NCBI GenBank assembly: GCA_905182985.1
Contig: CAJJDN010000039.1
Span: 310,001-374,000, forward strand
Length of the DNA stretch: 64,000 bases
DNA from: Paramecium sonneborni
Lineage: Eukaryota; Ciliophora; Oligohymenophorea; Peniculida; Parameciidae
Direction of reading: 5' to 3'
The stretch's first letter is position 1. The number at the start of each line of letters is the position of its first letter. The notes beneath the pieces were generated by a model, which was given only the letters and a program-made list of their open reading frames with translations, did no database searches and was not told the DNA's origin. Below are positions 1 through 12,273 of this stretch, in pieces. The translations under genes and the position numbers were made by a program.

Positions 1-274
1 ACTGTTATCCATTACATAATATAATTATTCCTCTTACTAATAATGCATAATTTGAACATATTTAATAATAGGATAGTATTAATTGTAAAACTTGTTAAAT
101 CTGATTTTATACATTTAATAAATTTAAACATAATATATACCTGAAAATTGATAAAGAATAGTTGTCCTTTTTATAATTAATTCTAGAAACCCTTTTGGAG
201 AGTTTTAGATTTATTAAAAAATAAATTCATTAAATACATAGAGAATTTAATATAATACAAATTTTAATATTTAT
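1..274. other. Upstream sequence, no supported gene
   Basis: AT-rich stretch before the first gene. A short minus-strand frame beginning at about 129 runs toward the window edge, but it has no recognisable motif and could be chance or the 5' end of a gene lying outside the window. The only ATG near the downstream gene is at 275. Confidence 0.4.
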
Positions 275-2200
275 ATGCCTCCTAAAAGTAGAAAACTAGA
301 GCTCAATTCAAATCAACTCAAGGTAAAATGAATATTTTGATTAGTCGAGAAAGAAGGAAATACTGCATTCCTGAATAGATAATATAATAAAGCAATTATT
401 TTATATACAAAAGCTCTTTGTAAGCTGATTATAAAAATGATTTTTTTAGAGATTGAAGAGAACCCTATTTGTTATAATAATCGTTCGCAAGCATATATCC
501 AGACAGAAGAACTAGAATTAGCTTTACAAGATTGTAATAAAGCATTACAATTAAATCCAGGTTATGTGAAAGCAATCACTAACAAAGCATAAGTGTTATA
601 TGAAATGGGTTATGTTTAAGTAATCTTTTAAACTTATTGTTAGGAAGCTATAGAATGTTTGTAGAGCATAAATAATCATACTCCAGAAAGTGAAATGTTA
701 CTCAATCAATATTAATCATAATCTCTCAAAGTAAAACTGATATCACATCAAGACTTTATTAGATTAAGGAGAATTAGAACGATAAAAGAGACTATTAGAA
801 TGGTTGAAATAAGGAAAAGCAATCTTTCCAAAAATCAAAATTGAATGCTATTCAGAAGATTATCGCGGTGTTAATGCTAAATAAACTATAAGTGCCAAAG
901 AGCTCATTCTATTTATACCAAAGTCTCATATGATTACTTTAGAAATGGCTAAGGAAACTTCTATAGCTAAAAAAATGATATAATTCAGATTAGATTTACT
1001 CTCACCTAAACATTCATTTCTATCTACTTTCCTACTATAAGAGAAATTCAAACCTAATTCATTTTGGAAACCATATCTAGATATTTTACCATAATCTTAT
1101 CCCTCATTTCCCATATTTTTTAATAATAATGATTTAGAATGGCTTAAAGGCTCTCCATTTTAAAGTAACTTTTCTTTAATAATAATTAGAATAAATCAAA
1201 GATAAGCTATCTGACCTTAAAAAAGATTATAATGATATCTGTACTATTGCACCTGAATTTACTTAATATTAATTCCATGAATTCTGTTGGGCAAGAATGA
1301 CAGCCAGTAGTAGAATTTTTGGAATTAATATAAAAGGTATAAAAACAGATGCATTTGTACCTTTGGCTGATATGCTGAATCATAAGAGACCTAAATTAAC
1401 CTCTTGGTGTTATTCTGATGAAAAATAAGGATTTATCATTGAAACTGATGAAAAAATAGAGCGAGGATAAATGATTTTCGATAGTTATGGACGAAAATGC
1501 AATTCAAGATTTTTATTAAATTATGGTTTTGTAGTTGAAGATAATGATGCAAATGAAGTTAATGTTATTGCTGAAGCTGATCAGTATGATCCTCTATTGC
1601 ATTTAAAAGAAGAAGCTGTAAAAGAATCATTATAATGGCCTAAAACCTTTAGATTAGTTATGGATACTGATGGTAATCATATAAAATATTATCTATTAGA
1701 AAACACTGTTATTGAATTTATGAGTTATATCAGATTTTTAGTAATTAATGATGAAAACCAACTTTAATTACTTTTAAATTAAAAAGGCTACTAAAATTTT
1801 AAACCAACTAAAACTTAACCTATTGGAATTTATAATGAATTAGATATGTGGATAATGATTGGTAGAATATGTAAAAAGTTTCTTAAACACTATCCAACTA
1901 CATTTGAGGTGAGTTTATATTTAAATTATTTAGTAAGATTAAGAAATCCTAAAAATTTGTGAATTGACTACAAATTAAAGAAATTGCTTGATTTTAAGAA
2001 TGGGAGAAAAGGAAATTCTTAAATTTTACTTGGAATTCAGCGAAAAAATGAAATAGCTTCTAAGTAATTTTAATTTATAAGTATTATATTCACAATAATT
2101 ACAATAGGAAATAAACATATTCAGTTCAAAAGAAGAAAACTACAAATACTTAAACTATATTAATAAAGTTATTATGTTTTAAAATTAGAATGATTAATGA
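275..2200 (+). CDS. TPR + SET-domain protein (SETD3/SETD6/LSMT-type protein-lysine methyltransferase)
   Basis: About 600 residues in code 6. The N-terminal third carries tetratricopeptide repeats (EKEGNTAFLNRQYNKAI, then NNRSQAYIQTEELELALQDC). Around 1250-1560 there is a SET core of the SETD3/SETD6/Rubisco-LSMT class, with DMLNHKRP and FDSYGRKCNSRFLLNYGF; the Asn-His and the Tyr are the usual AdoMet-binding and catalytic positions. The C-terminal part would be the substrate-binding helical domain of that family. Introns include 30 nt near 419-448, 24 nt near 620-643 and 25 nt near 1909-1933; TGA is at 2198-2200. The first exon is unresolved: the obvious 22-nt intron after ATG 275 does not restore frame with the TPR exon, so the true first intron is larger or the sequence has an indel. 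Substrate unknown. Confidence 0.82.
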
Positions 2201-2680
2201 AAATATAAATTTCAAATAAATTATAGTATATCTAGAATATATAAATTCCAAATTAATTTTTGTTTTCTAAAATATTTTCTAATCTCCTCTTTTAGGAAAT
2301 ATATAGAATCTTTATAGTTTCTATATCTTTAATCAATTAGATATCTTAATTAAAGAAAATTCATTTTTTTAATCAGATTTTGACAGATATAAAAAGTCTA
2401 TAGTTATTTTGCTATCCTTAACAGATGTAGATTTTTATCATATACTTATTAATGTTTGATTAATGCTTATATGATTTTTTTTGTAAGCAACATAAATTTT
2501 AGGATGCCAGAAAAAAATTGAACATTTTTTGTGATTATCAAGAAATAGCCATTAAATTTTCTTTAAAGCTTCCAATTTATGTTAGAATATTTAACACCTT
2601 AATCTAAAGTAGATTCAGCATATTATAAAAGCTAAAATGTCTTTATTTATTGAAATTAATTTCCATTATAAAATTAATTA
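2201..2680. other. Intergenic, nothing recognised
   Basis: 480 bp of very AT-rich sequence between two co-directional genes. Frames are broken by TGA on both strands and no motif or RNA signature is visible. It presumably holds the terminator of the SET gene and the promoter of the UTP11 gene. Confidence 0.5.
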
Positions 2681-3422
2681 ATGTCTAACTTTACAAATGC
2701 AAAACCTTAAAGGAAATATCGTGAAAGGGCACAACCTGTAATTTAAAATATTGATTAAATAGACTTCTAGATAATTTCTTGGTATTTTAGAAAAGCATGG
2801 TGATTATAAAAAGAGAGCAATAAATTATTAGAGAAAGAAAGAATAATTACAAAAATTGCAATTGAAAGCTGCTTTAAGAAATAAGGATGAATTTAACTTT
2901 AAAATGCTCAAAAGTAAAGTTAAAGATGGTGTTGTATATGAAGATTAAGAGGAAAGTAGTGGTGATGAATAAGAAATCCTTAAGTAAATAAAAACTCAAA
3001 ATTAAAATTTACTTAAAGCATCTATTTAATAAAAAACAAAGGTAATAATTTTATATTATTAAATCAATAGTTAACTGAAAAACTAAAAGAAGAATTAGCT
3101 ATGGTATAATTTGAATAACCTTCTCATAAATTCTTTTTGAAAGATGCAAGAAAAAAGAGCTTTGATTAAGTTGAAGAAAAATTATAAATTGAAACTTAAT
3201 AATCTGCTCCGAGTTCTGAATTAGCATAAAAAATAAACAAGCTAACAGAAACATTATATGAGAAAGAAAGAATGAAACGTTTTTATGTTGCTATTACAAA
3301 ATCAAAAACTAAAGTAAATATATATATTTAATTTTTAATAGGATAACATAACTGCTAAACCTCATTAGCGAAAAAGAATTAAAAAAGGAAAAGGAAAAGG
3401 ATTGTTTGAGAGAAGTAAATGA
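2681..3422 (+). CDS. UTP11: U3 snoRNA-associated protein 11 (SSU processome)
   Basis: 219 residues after removal of three introns (25, 29 and 28 nt); the exon sum is exactly divisible by three. The UTP11 signature is clear: KYRERAQP at the start, LGILEKHGDYKKRAINYQRK, then NKDEFNFKMLKSKVKDGV, and a basic C-terminal tail ending KKGKGKGLFERSK. UTP11 is a nucleolar component of the U3 small-subunit processome needed for 18S rRNA maturation. The gene is convergent with the next one, with 32 bp between the stop codons. Confidence 0.93.
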
Positions 3423-3454
3423 TAAATTATATGATAACTTTTGTTTTAAATTGA

Positions 3455-4544
3455 TCAAATTCTTCTTATGTCAATTACATTTTCATCATATTTTGATCCT
3501 TAGAAAACTTCATCTTAAAATTCTCTGTGAGATTCTTTTATTAAAGGATTACATTTCATCCAATTATCAACATCAGCTATTTTCCAAACTTAAGGAACGA
3601 AATTTCTCATCCATTCCATATATGTTTCTAATTAAAATTTTGAAACTCTCCTATAGGCATCTTTTCTTTGTTTTTTTTTAGGGGGAATTTCGCATTCTGA
3701 TTCAAATAAAACAAGATGATTATATGAATAATTATCATTTGTTTCTATTAGTTCCTATCCATTTGGTTTGATAAGTTTTAATCTCATAGGAGATTAGATT
3801 CTTAACAAACATCTAACTAAAACTTTTTTATAATCATCATATAATTTATCACCTTATTCTTTTGTCTTAAAATTATTAGGATCTTGCAAATTTAATGGAG
3901 TAAATACAACACATCCTAATTTATCCAAATCATTATAATAATGATATTAAGATTTAGGAAGATTATCTGTTCTATTTGTAGATAAACCTCTAACTAATAC
4001 TTAATCTATAAAAAATCCTTAATAAGGAAATGGTTGACCCGATGTAACTGAAAAATCTTCAAAAGCAACAACTCTCTCACCTCTCATTCTAAGTTTTTCT
4101 AAAGCTTCTAAAGTTTTTTCAGCAAAACCTTTTTCACAATATTCACTTAAATAAGTCTCATCAGCAACCTCCAAAGACATCAAAAATGCTTAATACATCT
4201 TAATTAAATGGGTTATTAGAGTTTTTTCTCTTATTTCATTCTCATTAAGAATTTATTAAAAAAGAAAAGAATCCTTAGTTTCTGGGATCTAGTCTATTCC
4301 CTCAAAATTATAAGGAATATCAGCATCTGGAGAAGGAATAGCTAAAGATTTTTCTTTTGCTTCTTAAAGCATTTTCTAAACTTTTGAACATTATAAATAC
4401 TTCATACAATCCCATAGATATTTACCCTGTTTTTGTTCTATAAACTTTAGGTGCATTTGTAGATTTAGAGACAGTAGCTAATGGATCTTTTAGAACCTCT
4501 TTCTGTAGAAAAGTACGACTAAATCGAGGGATAAACATCCTCAT
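3455..4544 (-). CDS. Unknown protein with mitochondrial-type presequence
   Basis: 354 residues; one 25-nt GTA...TAG intron restores an open frame from ATG 4544 to TGA 3455. The N-terminus MRMFIPRFSRTFL is a basic amphipathic stretch typical of mitochondrial targeting. The body is a soluble alpha/beta protein, with segments such as RGERVVAFEDFSVTSGQP and a basic patch PPKKKQRKDAYRRVSK near the C-terminus. I do not recognise the family; a Tim44/mL45-like fold is conceivable but not shown. An upstream in-phase-looking ATG at 4608 is in another frame and was not used. Confidence 0.7.
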
Positions 4545-5402
4545 TGTATGAGGAGAAAATATTTTCATTATTCAATTTATATTCACAAATACTATTTAAT
4601 GCAATCATTCAAATTTATCTAAAAATAAATTTATATATATATTTTACTAACTTATCATCTTTAATAGAACATCTCGAAATAATTACTATATATCAATGAA
4701 ATTTAATAATGTATAACGTGAATCCTGACTACACTAATAAACCCAAATTATGAAGAAGGTTATATTAAAATTTCTAAAAATTTTAGAATTATCTTTGTAG
4801 AATAAAAAAAATAAATTATTTTATCATCATAATTCTATTTTTTAGATAGCTCCAAATAAATAAGCTAACTTTAGATTATTTGTCTGAAAATGAAGCTAAA
4901 ATTTATAAATTTCTGTTATTGTAGGATTTTTAAGCTGCTATATTTAAAAAAAACTTTACCTTAGATTTTTTACTATTTTTTTTACATCTTTCGAAGTTTT
5001 TTATAAAAATAAAAATTAGAAACAGATATAGATTTACTGTTGTTACATAACTGACATCTGACACAGCTTGTTATTATTGATATTATTTAAACTTTTCAAC
5101 AATTACTAATTTTAAAATGAATATTTAATTTAAAATTAGTTTTATTGAAACAAAAAAAAAGTTTAAAGCTTAATTTTTATTTGATAGATTATGATTTATA
5201 TAGTATGATTTTAAATTCATTATTAATTTGAAACCAACTAAGAATAAAAAGAAATAATCAAACACAATAATTCTGAAAGATTTTAAACTAATTTTCTGAT
5301 CTTAATTTGTTAATTTTTTATTTAGTTTTTCCAAAAAAAAAAGTTTTAAATTTTAAGATTCAATTGTGAAAATAATTTTATTATACTTATTAATTCTACT
5401 TC
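4545..5402. other. Long intergenic interval, no gene recognised
   Basis: 858 bp, long for this genome, between two minus-strand genes. A short plus-strand stretch near 4720-4850 has a few gene-like codons but needs frame changes and ends quickly, so it may be a decayed gene fragment. No RNA or repeat signature seen. Confidence 0.4.
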
Positions 5403-8400
5403 TCATACTTAAATGGTTTACATTTTTTTTTCTTAACAATTTACATCTTCTGTTCTCAATTAATAGCATAAAACATAAGCTGATTTTGAAACAATAGATG
5501 ATTCACTAATTTAATTAACCATTGAATCATCAAAATTATACCATTTATTGGTAAACTAATTTATTTTATAATAATTTTACTTTATTTTTAGCGAAAGCAG
5601 TGTAATGACCACCACCTAATCCGCCAAAATGATTAGAAACAGCATATAAATCATAGATTACTTTTTGCTTATTATTTTCACCGTTATTTTTTTCATTTTC
5701 ATTTTGATATTCAGAAGGAGTCTTAGAATTAATAATATAATCTGTCATATCAAGATTATCAATAGGAAAATCAACCAAAGTTTCAAGTTTTTATTTAAAT
5801 AATCTATTTGTAGCCTTAAATCTTTTCAATGTAAAAATTAATATTTAAGGAGCCTAAATTGTATTAAAATTTAATACTTTATAGATTTGCATGCTTTTAT
5901 ATGCTTAAACATGTTCTTTGCATATCTTACAATACCAAGTATTTTCTGCATTAAGTTATTCAGGTATCTAGGAATATTATAAGCAATCATAAAGAGTAGC
6001 ACCACCTTATGTACTTTATGAGGAATTGTTGCTCATAGAAGTTTAATTTGATGATTTATAATAATTATCCTCAACTTAAATTTAGTAGGTGAAATATACC
6101 TTCTATGTTATTTGATTTGAAATAATGATCAAATATATTTGGCAATTTAATCTGTTTAAAAGGACTTTATTTCCAAAGCAGAATAATTTAAAATTTACAT
6201 TAATTATCAATTTTTAAGGCTCTATTCTTGACTTATTCAACTGTTTCTTCATCAAATTTTACTTCACAATCATTACAACTCTTGTAATTACAAAAAGCAC
6301 AAGGAGTCCAATAATTTTAATTTGATTTATAAATCAAACTATAATACTAAAAAATTAAAATTTTCAAATACCTAATTTAAGATTTATTTTTCATAATCTA
6401 TATTAGTATGTTCACAAAAAAATTATTAAATTTTATTAAATATTAATAAATGGACTTATTTTAATGTCATGGATCCATCTAAAATAAAGACACCTTATTT
6501 ATAATATGATTTTTTTGAATATGATTCAAAGTAAAAATTAGAAAATTATATTGGGAATTTTTTAATCATTTAAAATTCCTCTTGGGATAATTTTTTAAAA
6601 CAAAGAGATAATCTTTTAGTACTTTTTCTTATTTCTATAATAGATTTATTTTCATCAAAAAAATCAAAAGATCCATATGTAGAAGCTGAGTAAGCAAATA
6701 AATATTGAGAATCTATTTTAAGTTCTTAAGAAAGAACTTTATAATATTCTTTTAAAGAAATATTTTTATTTTTATCAAATGGTATAGTCATTTAAGTATT
6801 TTAAAATAGATCTTTAAAAAATTTAAATGAAATAGTTCTTTTCTTTTAACTAGGAATACCTAATTAAACCATTAGATAAGGATCAAAAGTAATTGAAAAT
6901 TGTTAACAATTAGGACACTTTAAGGTAGATTTGAATTGTCCATGCATAAGATCAACAATAATTGATTAATTTCTACCTAAATGATTTAACCAGCTTTCTT
7001 TAGCAACAACAAAATTAGAGCGACCATCATAATCTTTAGTTTCAATATATGGTTTAATTTTTACTCTATTTAAATCTTCATGAATTCCATCTAAAACAAA
7101 TGTAATTAATTCAGATGAATCATGTTAATGATAACCTTTAAACATAGGTTAAAATTAACCAACAGCCTTTTTATAATTTGTTGGAGTTATTGTTGATCTA
7201 TCCCCACACCACATTTTTTTAATGAGTGATCCAACCTTTTTTACTAATTCTCCTTTTGTTCCTAATGGATTACTCATGTTAATCTCTTCAAAGTAAAAAT
7301 TCTTTAAAAAATATTCAACCAAAGGATATGAATTAGCAATACATTAAGTTCCACTATTCATAAAACATGTATTTCCTAAATTACTTAAACCTACAATTCC
7401 TTTAACTGATTTCGAAGTAATAGTAAAAGATTTTACAGATTCATCATCTGAATCATACTTTAGACATCTAGGATTATGATAATTGTAATCTTTTGATTTG
7501 CATTCTTCTGTGCAATAAGCAACTTTTCTACAAATACAAGGAAATTATAGAACTTTGATACTATTACAACATTCACATTTCCTTTCAACTTAAACTGCTT
7601 AGTTTCTAATACACCATGGTTTATTGTCATCTTTAAACTGACTTAATAAATAGTAGAATTACTTCAAATACAATTAGATTATTTTCGATAATTCCAATAT
7701 CTTCAATATTTTCATATTAGTGATGAGTTAGTAGCTCTCCTTTAAAATCAAAGCACATATCATCATCACTATCTAATATACTTACTTATTTGTATATTTC
7801 ACTAAATAAAGTTTTAAATGAATCCTTTTAATCTGTTACATATCTCCAAATTCTAATATTATTATCTTTTGCAAATGATCCTTTAAAAGTGTGTACTGTT
7901 CTTTATATCAATGCATAATAATCTTTTAATTTCATATTTCTATCAGCTTACATAACTTCACTCTCAAATGTTTATCTATACATTCTATCAAAAGATATTA
8001 ATTTGATTATCGATGGATATAGTAAAACACTATTAAACTAAAAATTAATATTTAATATACTTTTATTAAATTTACAGTCACTTGCTTATCTTTTCCAGTA
8101 CCATTAGATGTTCTTATTATTGCTATTCCCTAATGTTAATTTGTGAAAAATTCCCAAATTTCCTTATCAACTATGATATAATCTATGTTTTCTTATAATC
8201 CCTATTTCATATATGTATTCCATGGATGATTAATAATTGGATGATATTTAAAGCATTTCTCTACATTATCTTCTAAATCCTCATTAATTTTTCCAAGTGT
8301 GATTCTTCCAAATTCTTTACATGGTGTTTTGTTAGCTATGATCTCCTCATATGAAACATATTTTTTCCATGAATTCAACCATCTTAAAATTTCCATTTAT

Positions 8401-8557
8401 ATTACTTTGCACTTAAAATGTAAAATTATGTGTTAAACTCTTATGAAAATCTCTTTGCAAATGTTTCTTAAAGTTTCTTATATTCTAGAGCTTGTTTTTT
8501 CAATGTATTTGCAGTATATTAGGACACTTGAATCTCTTTCAATTTTTCTTCTTGCAT
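5403..8557 (-). CDS. Ubiquitin carboxyl-terminal hydrolase with DUSP, MYND finger and USP domain
   Basis: Roughly 1,000 residues. Order: a coiled-coil-like N-terminus from ATG 8557; a DUSP domain (FYILSAK, then [13 protein letters not shown], joined across a 23-nt intron ending AAG at about 8379-8401); a MYND-type zinc finger near 7500-7590 ([16 protein letters not shown], then [17 protein letters not shown]); then the USP catalytic domain. The Cys box is [14 protein letters not shown], followed by a CPNCQQ zinc element, and the His box is [22 protein letters not shown] final 25-nt intron (about 5548-5572) leads to the family's C-terminal pattern [11 protein letters not shown]...SAYVLCY. This resembles USP4/11/15/32 for DUSP-USP, and USP19 for the MYND finger. 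It should remove ubiquitin from proteins; the catalytic Cys and His are intact. Confidence 0.9.
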
Positions 8558-9051
8558 AATTAATTTTTTATAGAATTTTTAATTATCTAAAGTATTTTCA
8601 TAAAATTTTATTTTTTATCTTCTCTCTTAGAATAATAGAATATATTTTTTAAGTTTATTTAGAATCTATTGCCCAGTCACAAATTAAATTCGCACAATTA
8701 AGTTCTTTAGAATTTTATTTCCAAAGATAATAAATAATATTTTGATTTAAATTGAATTAAAATCTAATATAGTTTTGGAAATACTAAAAAATATTAAATA
8801 TTTAAATATATTACTTTATCATATATAATAAATATTATAACAGACAATAAAATATAAAATATTAAAGTCTTAATTTTTGTCAATGTTTAATTTTGAAATT
8901 CTAATAACATTGTAGATTATTAGATATATGTTTTTTTTAAATTGATTGAATTATAAAATAAAGAAATTATGTTATTCAAAACATTTTTTGATTATCTAAA
9001 ATGAAAAAGTTTAAATGAATAAAATAAATTTTAAGTTATATTAAATTTAAT
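8558..9051. other. Divergent intergenic region
   Basis: About 490 bp between the deubiquitinase (minus) and the next gene (plus), probably containing both promoters. The minus-strand frame stays open a further 100 bp upstream of ATG 8557 without another in-frame ATG, so this part is likely 5' UTR. Nothing else recognised. Confidence 0.4.
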
Positions 9052-10035
9052 ATGAATTATAATTAGTATCGTACTCAAGTTGATAATTAGAGAATGATAC
9101 ATCAAAACTCTCAATCTGTTGGGAAATTAAAGAAGGGAATAGTATTTTAGAATTATCCTTTTAATCCAGTTTAAAGTTACAACTCAAACTTTCAAGTACG
9201 TCCATTAACATCTTAAACTCAACCTATAAAGAAACCATCAACTGCATAAGTGATTATAAGTAAATAGCTTTATAGTCTAATCGGCATGTTCCAAGAGCAG
9301 CAACTTCTCAGACTTAGCGATAACCTAATTTGCTCTTTTCTGAGTAACCTAATAATAATCTTGATTTGGAGACAAAGCCAAGTAAGAGATTTATGAAGAT
9401 ATACTTTATGAAAAGTAATCTCGCCTGCCTAATTTAGCCAATTATAGAACAATTCTACACAATATCATGAATAATAAACTAAAAGCACTTCCACCTGGAG
9501 ACAGGAAGAGATTGTCTGTTCTTAATATTGTATAAGAAAAGTTTAAAGAACTTACAATATAGGAGATTAATCTATTAATATGTCAACATACTCTATCTGA
9601 AAAGTTCTATATCTATTTTTCAGGTTAAATTATTATCTAAATTAAGATTCTGAATGGATTCCATGTAGCAAATGTTGTTCATCACCAATCTTTTTAGTTT
9701 TGAGTCCACTTGTATAAAAAACTGATATGTTTTGTTGTTAATGTTCTCGAAACTTACAAAACCCTCCCAAATCAGCTATTCAAACCAATACTATTCTTCC
9801 TAAATATTCATTCTCATAATATGGTCATTCATTACAGGAATAAAAAGAAAGATAAAAAGTTAGTAGAATGATAATATCTGGAAAATATAGAAAGGTTAAT
9901 TTGAAAGAAATGTATAAAGAAGCATAAGAACCACATTAAGTAGAAGAATCTTTCAATCTAGAATTCCCTATTAAAGAAAAATAATAAGAAAGCACTATTT
10001 TAGAATTAAAAGACTTAATTAACGAATTATTTTGA
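9052..10035 (+). CDS. Unknown protein with two CxxC-type metal-binding pairs
   Basis: About 300 residues. The N-terminal half is Gln/Asn/Ser-rich and probably disordered. The middle has a helical segment (KALPPGDRKRLSVLNIVQEK). The C-terminal half has PCSKCC followed after about 20 residues by FCCQCS, a likely zinc ribbon. A 26-nt intron near 9249-9274 and a 23-nt intron near 9623-9645 fit the frame. A third splice around 9380-9400 is needed but only a 17-nt candidate is visible, so that boundary is uncertain. Stop TGA at 10033-10035. Family not recognised. Confidence 0.65.
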
Positions 10036-10484
10036 TTAATATATACAAAAATCGTTGCAATATATAGATTTACCCTTTCCCAGAACTTGAAAATTATATA
10101 TCTCACTCACTCATTTTATTGTTATTTTTTGACAAGAATCAAAATTTATTTTCAACAATAATCCTTGAATATTATTCTTATTATCTATTATATTTTCAGT
10201 TTATATTATTTTTCACTAATATAAATCTTTGATTCATAAGTAGATTAAAAATAATTAATTTTTTAACTAGATTTATAAGTATTACTTTGAGTTTGATTTA
10301 ATTATTCAAAAATTATAAATATTTTTAAGATTGATTTCAATTTTGGTATAATACAAAGATAATTAGATTATTTTTTGTATAAATTGATAAAAAGAATCCA
10401 ATTAATTATAATGTATGTTCTTCTGGCTATTCTATATAATTTTAGTTTTAAAAATAGTTAATAAAAATAAATAATTAGTATTTG
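10036..10484. other. Convergent intergenic region
   Basis: About 450 bp between convergent genes, AT-rich, with no open frame or motif that I recognise. It presumably holds only the 3' UTRs and polyadenylation signals of the two genes. Confidence 0.4.
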
Positions 10485-11394
10485 TCATATGGAATCCTAT
10501 TATTTGTTTCTATCATCTTTTCTATTTTTGTACATCTTTCCAAATTAAATAATTTCATTTTCAAATGAGTCCACTTAATAATCTTCTTAAGGCCCCATTT
10601 AGGGTGTTTCATAATAATCTACAATTTATTGGCCATCTGTCAATCTATTTAGAACATGTTTAAAAGGCTTTATATATGTTTTATCCTATTGGTTATCTTG
10701 TAAACTTACAGCAATAGTAATATTAATTAATTATAAGTTCTTTAATTGACTATGCTTTTCTTCAATAAATTATTTAATAGTCAATAGCATAACAAGAGCA
10801 GTATAGCATTTAGAATTGATTTAAGCTTCAGAAGAGATCACAGGAAAGCTTACAGAACTTAATCCTAATTCATTACACTACATAGATAAAGCTAAATACT
10901 AAAAGAAGTGTTTTCTTTATTGAATTTTAAATATACTATTTGTCATTCTAGCCTGTATATTCCTAAATGCTACTTTCAATAGAATCATCTCCATTATATT
11001 AAAATGATCTTAATTATCTTCTTATTTATTGATCATAATCTATTTCATAGAATGGTGGCAAAAGTGCAAAGAAAATAAAATCAAAATCTAATTCTTCTGC
11101 ATGTGTATAAATAACATCACCAAAATCAATTGTCTATTTCTTTCTCTAACAGCTCAGTAGATTTTCATACATTTGTTTCCCTCCCATTTTAAGGATTTGC
11201 CTTGATAAATGACTTGTAACATTAAATTAGGGATCAGCCATAGCTACAACTGCATCTACATTTTCATCAATTAATTTTCCTTAAGTTAACTTGATAGTGA
11301 TATTATGGATTATTTTCTCCATAAGATATTGAGTAGAATGATTTACTTATTGAACTTAAGTATTTTATTCATAATTACAGCAATACTGTCCCAT
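10485..11394 (-). CDS. Macro-domain-like protein
   Basis: 295 residues with one 22-nt intron (about 10863-10884); the exon sum is exact. The start DENVDAVVAMADP is the beta-strand/loop signature of macro domains. The C-terminal half contains NELGLSSVSFPVISSEA, matching the family's characteristic second ADP-ribose-contacting loop, although the usual Gly-rich STGIYG continuation is absent. Macro domains bind or hydrolyse ADP-ribose and derivatives. The Asn of the usual NAAN motif is not present (MADP instead), so binding rather than hydrolysis is more likely. It lies 26 bp downstream of the eL34 gene on the same strand. Confidence 0.72.
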
Positions 11395-11420
11395 AAATTA
11401 AATATTAATGTATGATAAAA

Positions 11421-11770
11421 TCACTTTTTGATTTGTTTGACTATTTTCACTTCCTCGACTAAAAATGCTCTGATGATGCGATTTTTTAGGGCTCCTGCAC
11501 TGAGCACTCCTCCATATGGTCTTGATACTGTTCTTTATCTTCTGGAAAGTTACTTAAGTTTTGTTGGTCTAATACGTTTAAGTCCATTTAAGACTACATT
11601 CAAATTAGAATCAGCACAAGTTGATGCACTTGTTTTTTTATTTGGATATTAAACAACAACATTACCACCTAATCTTGATTGATTATTATACCTGGTGTCT
11701 TAACCTTTCTAATCTTATTTGATCTTGTGTTATAACTGGTTCTTCTGCGATATGTAATTCTTACACCCAT
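11421..11770 (-). CDS. RPL34: 60S ribosomal protein eL34
   Basis: 108 residues with one 23-nt intron; the exon sum is exact. The N-terminus [20 protein letters not shown] and the C-terminal block SRPYGG...[14 protein letters not shown] are unmistakable eL34. The zinc-binding Cys pairs of eL34 (CxxC near residue 45 and CxxC near residue 85 in yeast and human) are missing: the positions read CADS and LSAGAL. This is therefore a zinc-free (C minus) version of the protein. The role is structural, in the large ribosomal subunit. Confidence 0.95.
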
Positions 11771-12273
11771 TTGTTAAAATCTTAATTAAATATTTTTTTA
11801 ATATTTTTTATCAAAACAAAGTATAGATAAACAAATAAAGTTCTCTACTCACTTTAAATAACTCTATATAATATTACTGTTTATTATCACCCCTATTATT
11901 TTTAAATAAAAGTTATTTATATTTTAGAAAACTATAAAATTCCATTTTTATACCTTCAAATTTCTATTCATTTAGATGACTCAGACTTATTTGTTAAGTT
12001 ATATATTTTATCTTTAAATAAAGTGAAGACTTTGATACAATTTAAAAATTTTTAGAACTCTAAAATGAGAGAACCAAATATCAATCATTTTATAAAAGTA
12101 AAAAAAAATTTGCTATTTAATATTTAAAAAAAAAAATATAATATTATATTTACATAAAATAGATGATATGATAGAACTCTTGAAATGTGTGTTATATTTT
12201 CTAAATTGTGAAATTTATTCTCGACAATAATAGCATAAATTTTTAAATTGTTTATGAATTATATAATTTATTA
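11771..12273. other. Divergent intergenic region
   Basis: About 500 bp between eL34 (minus) and the sorting nexin gene (plus). It is AT-rich with short poly-A and poly-T runs. It should contain the promoter of eL34, but I cannot point to defined elements. Confidence 0.4.

Noticed and set aside
3406..3681. Plus-strand 91-aa ORF downstream of UTP11
   Set aside because: It overlaps the UTP11 C-terminus out of frame and lies antisense to the mitochondrial-type gene; no independent support.
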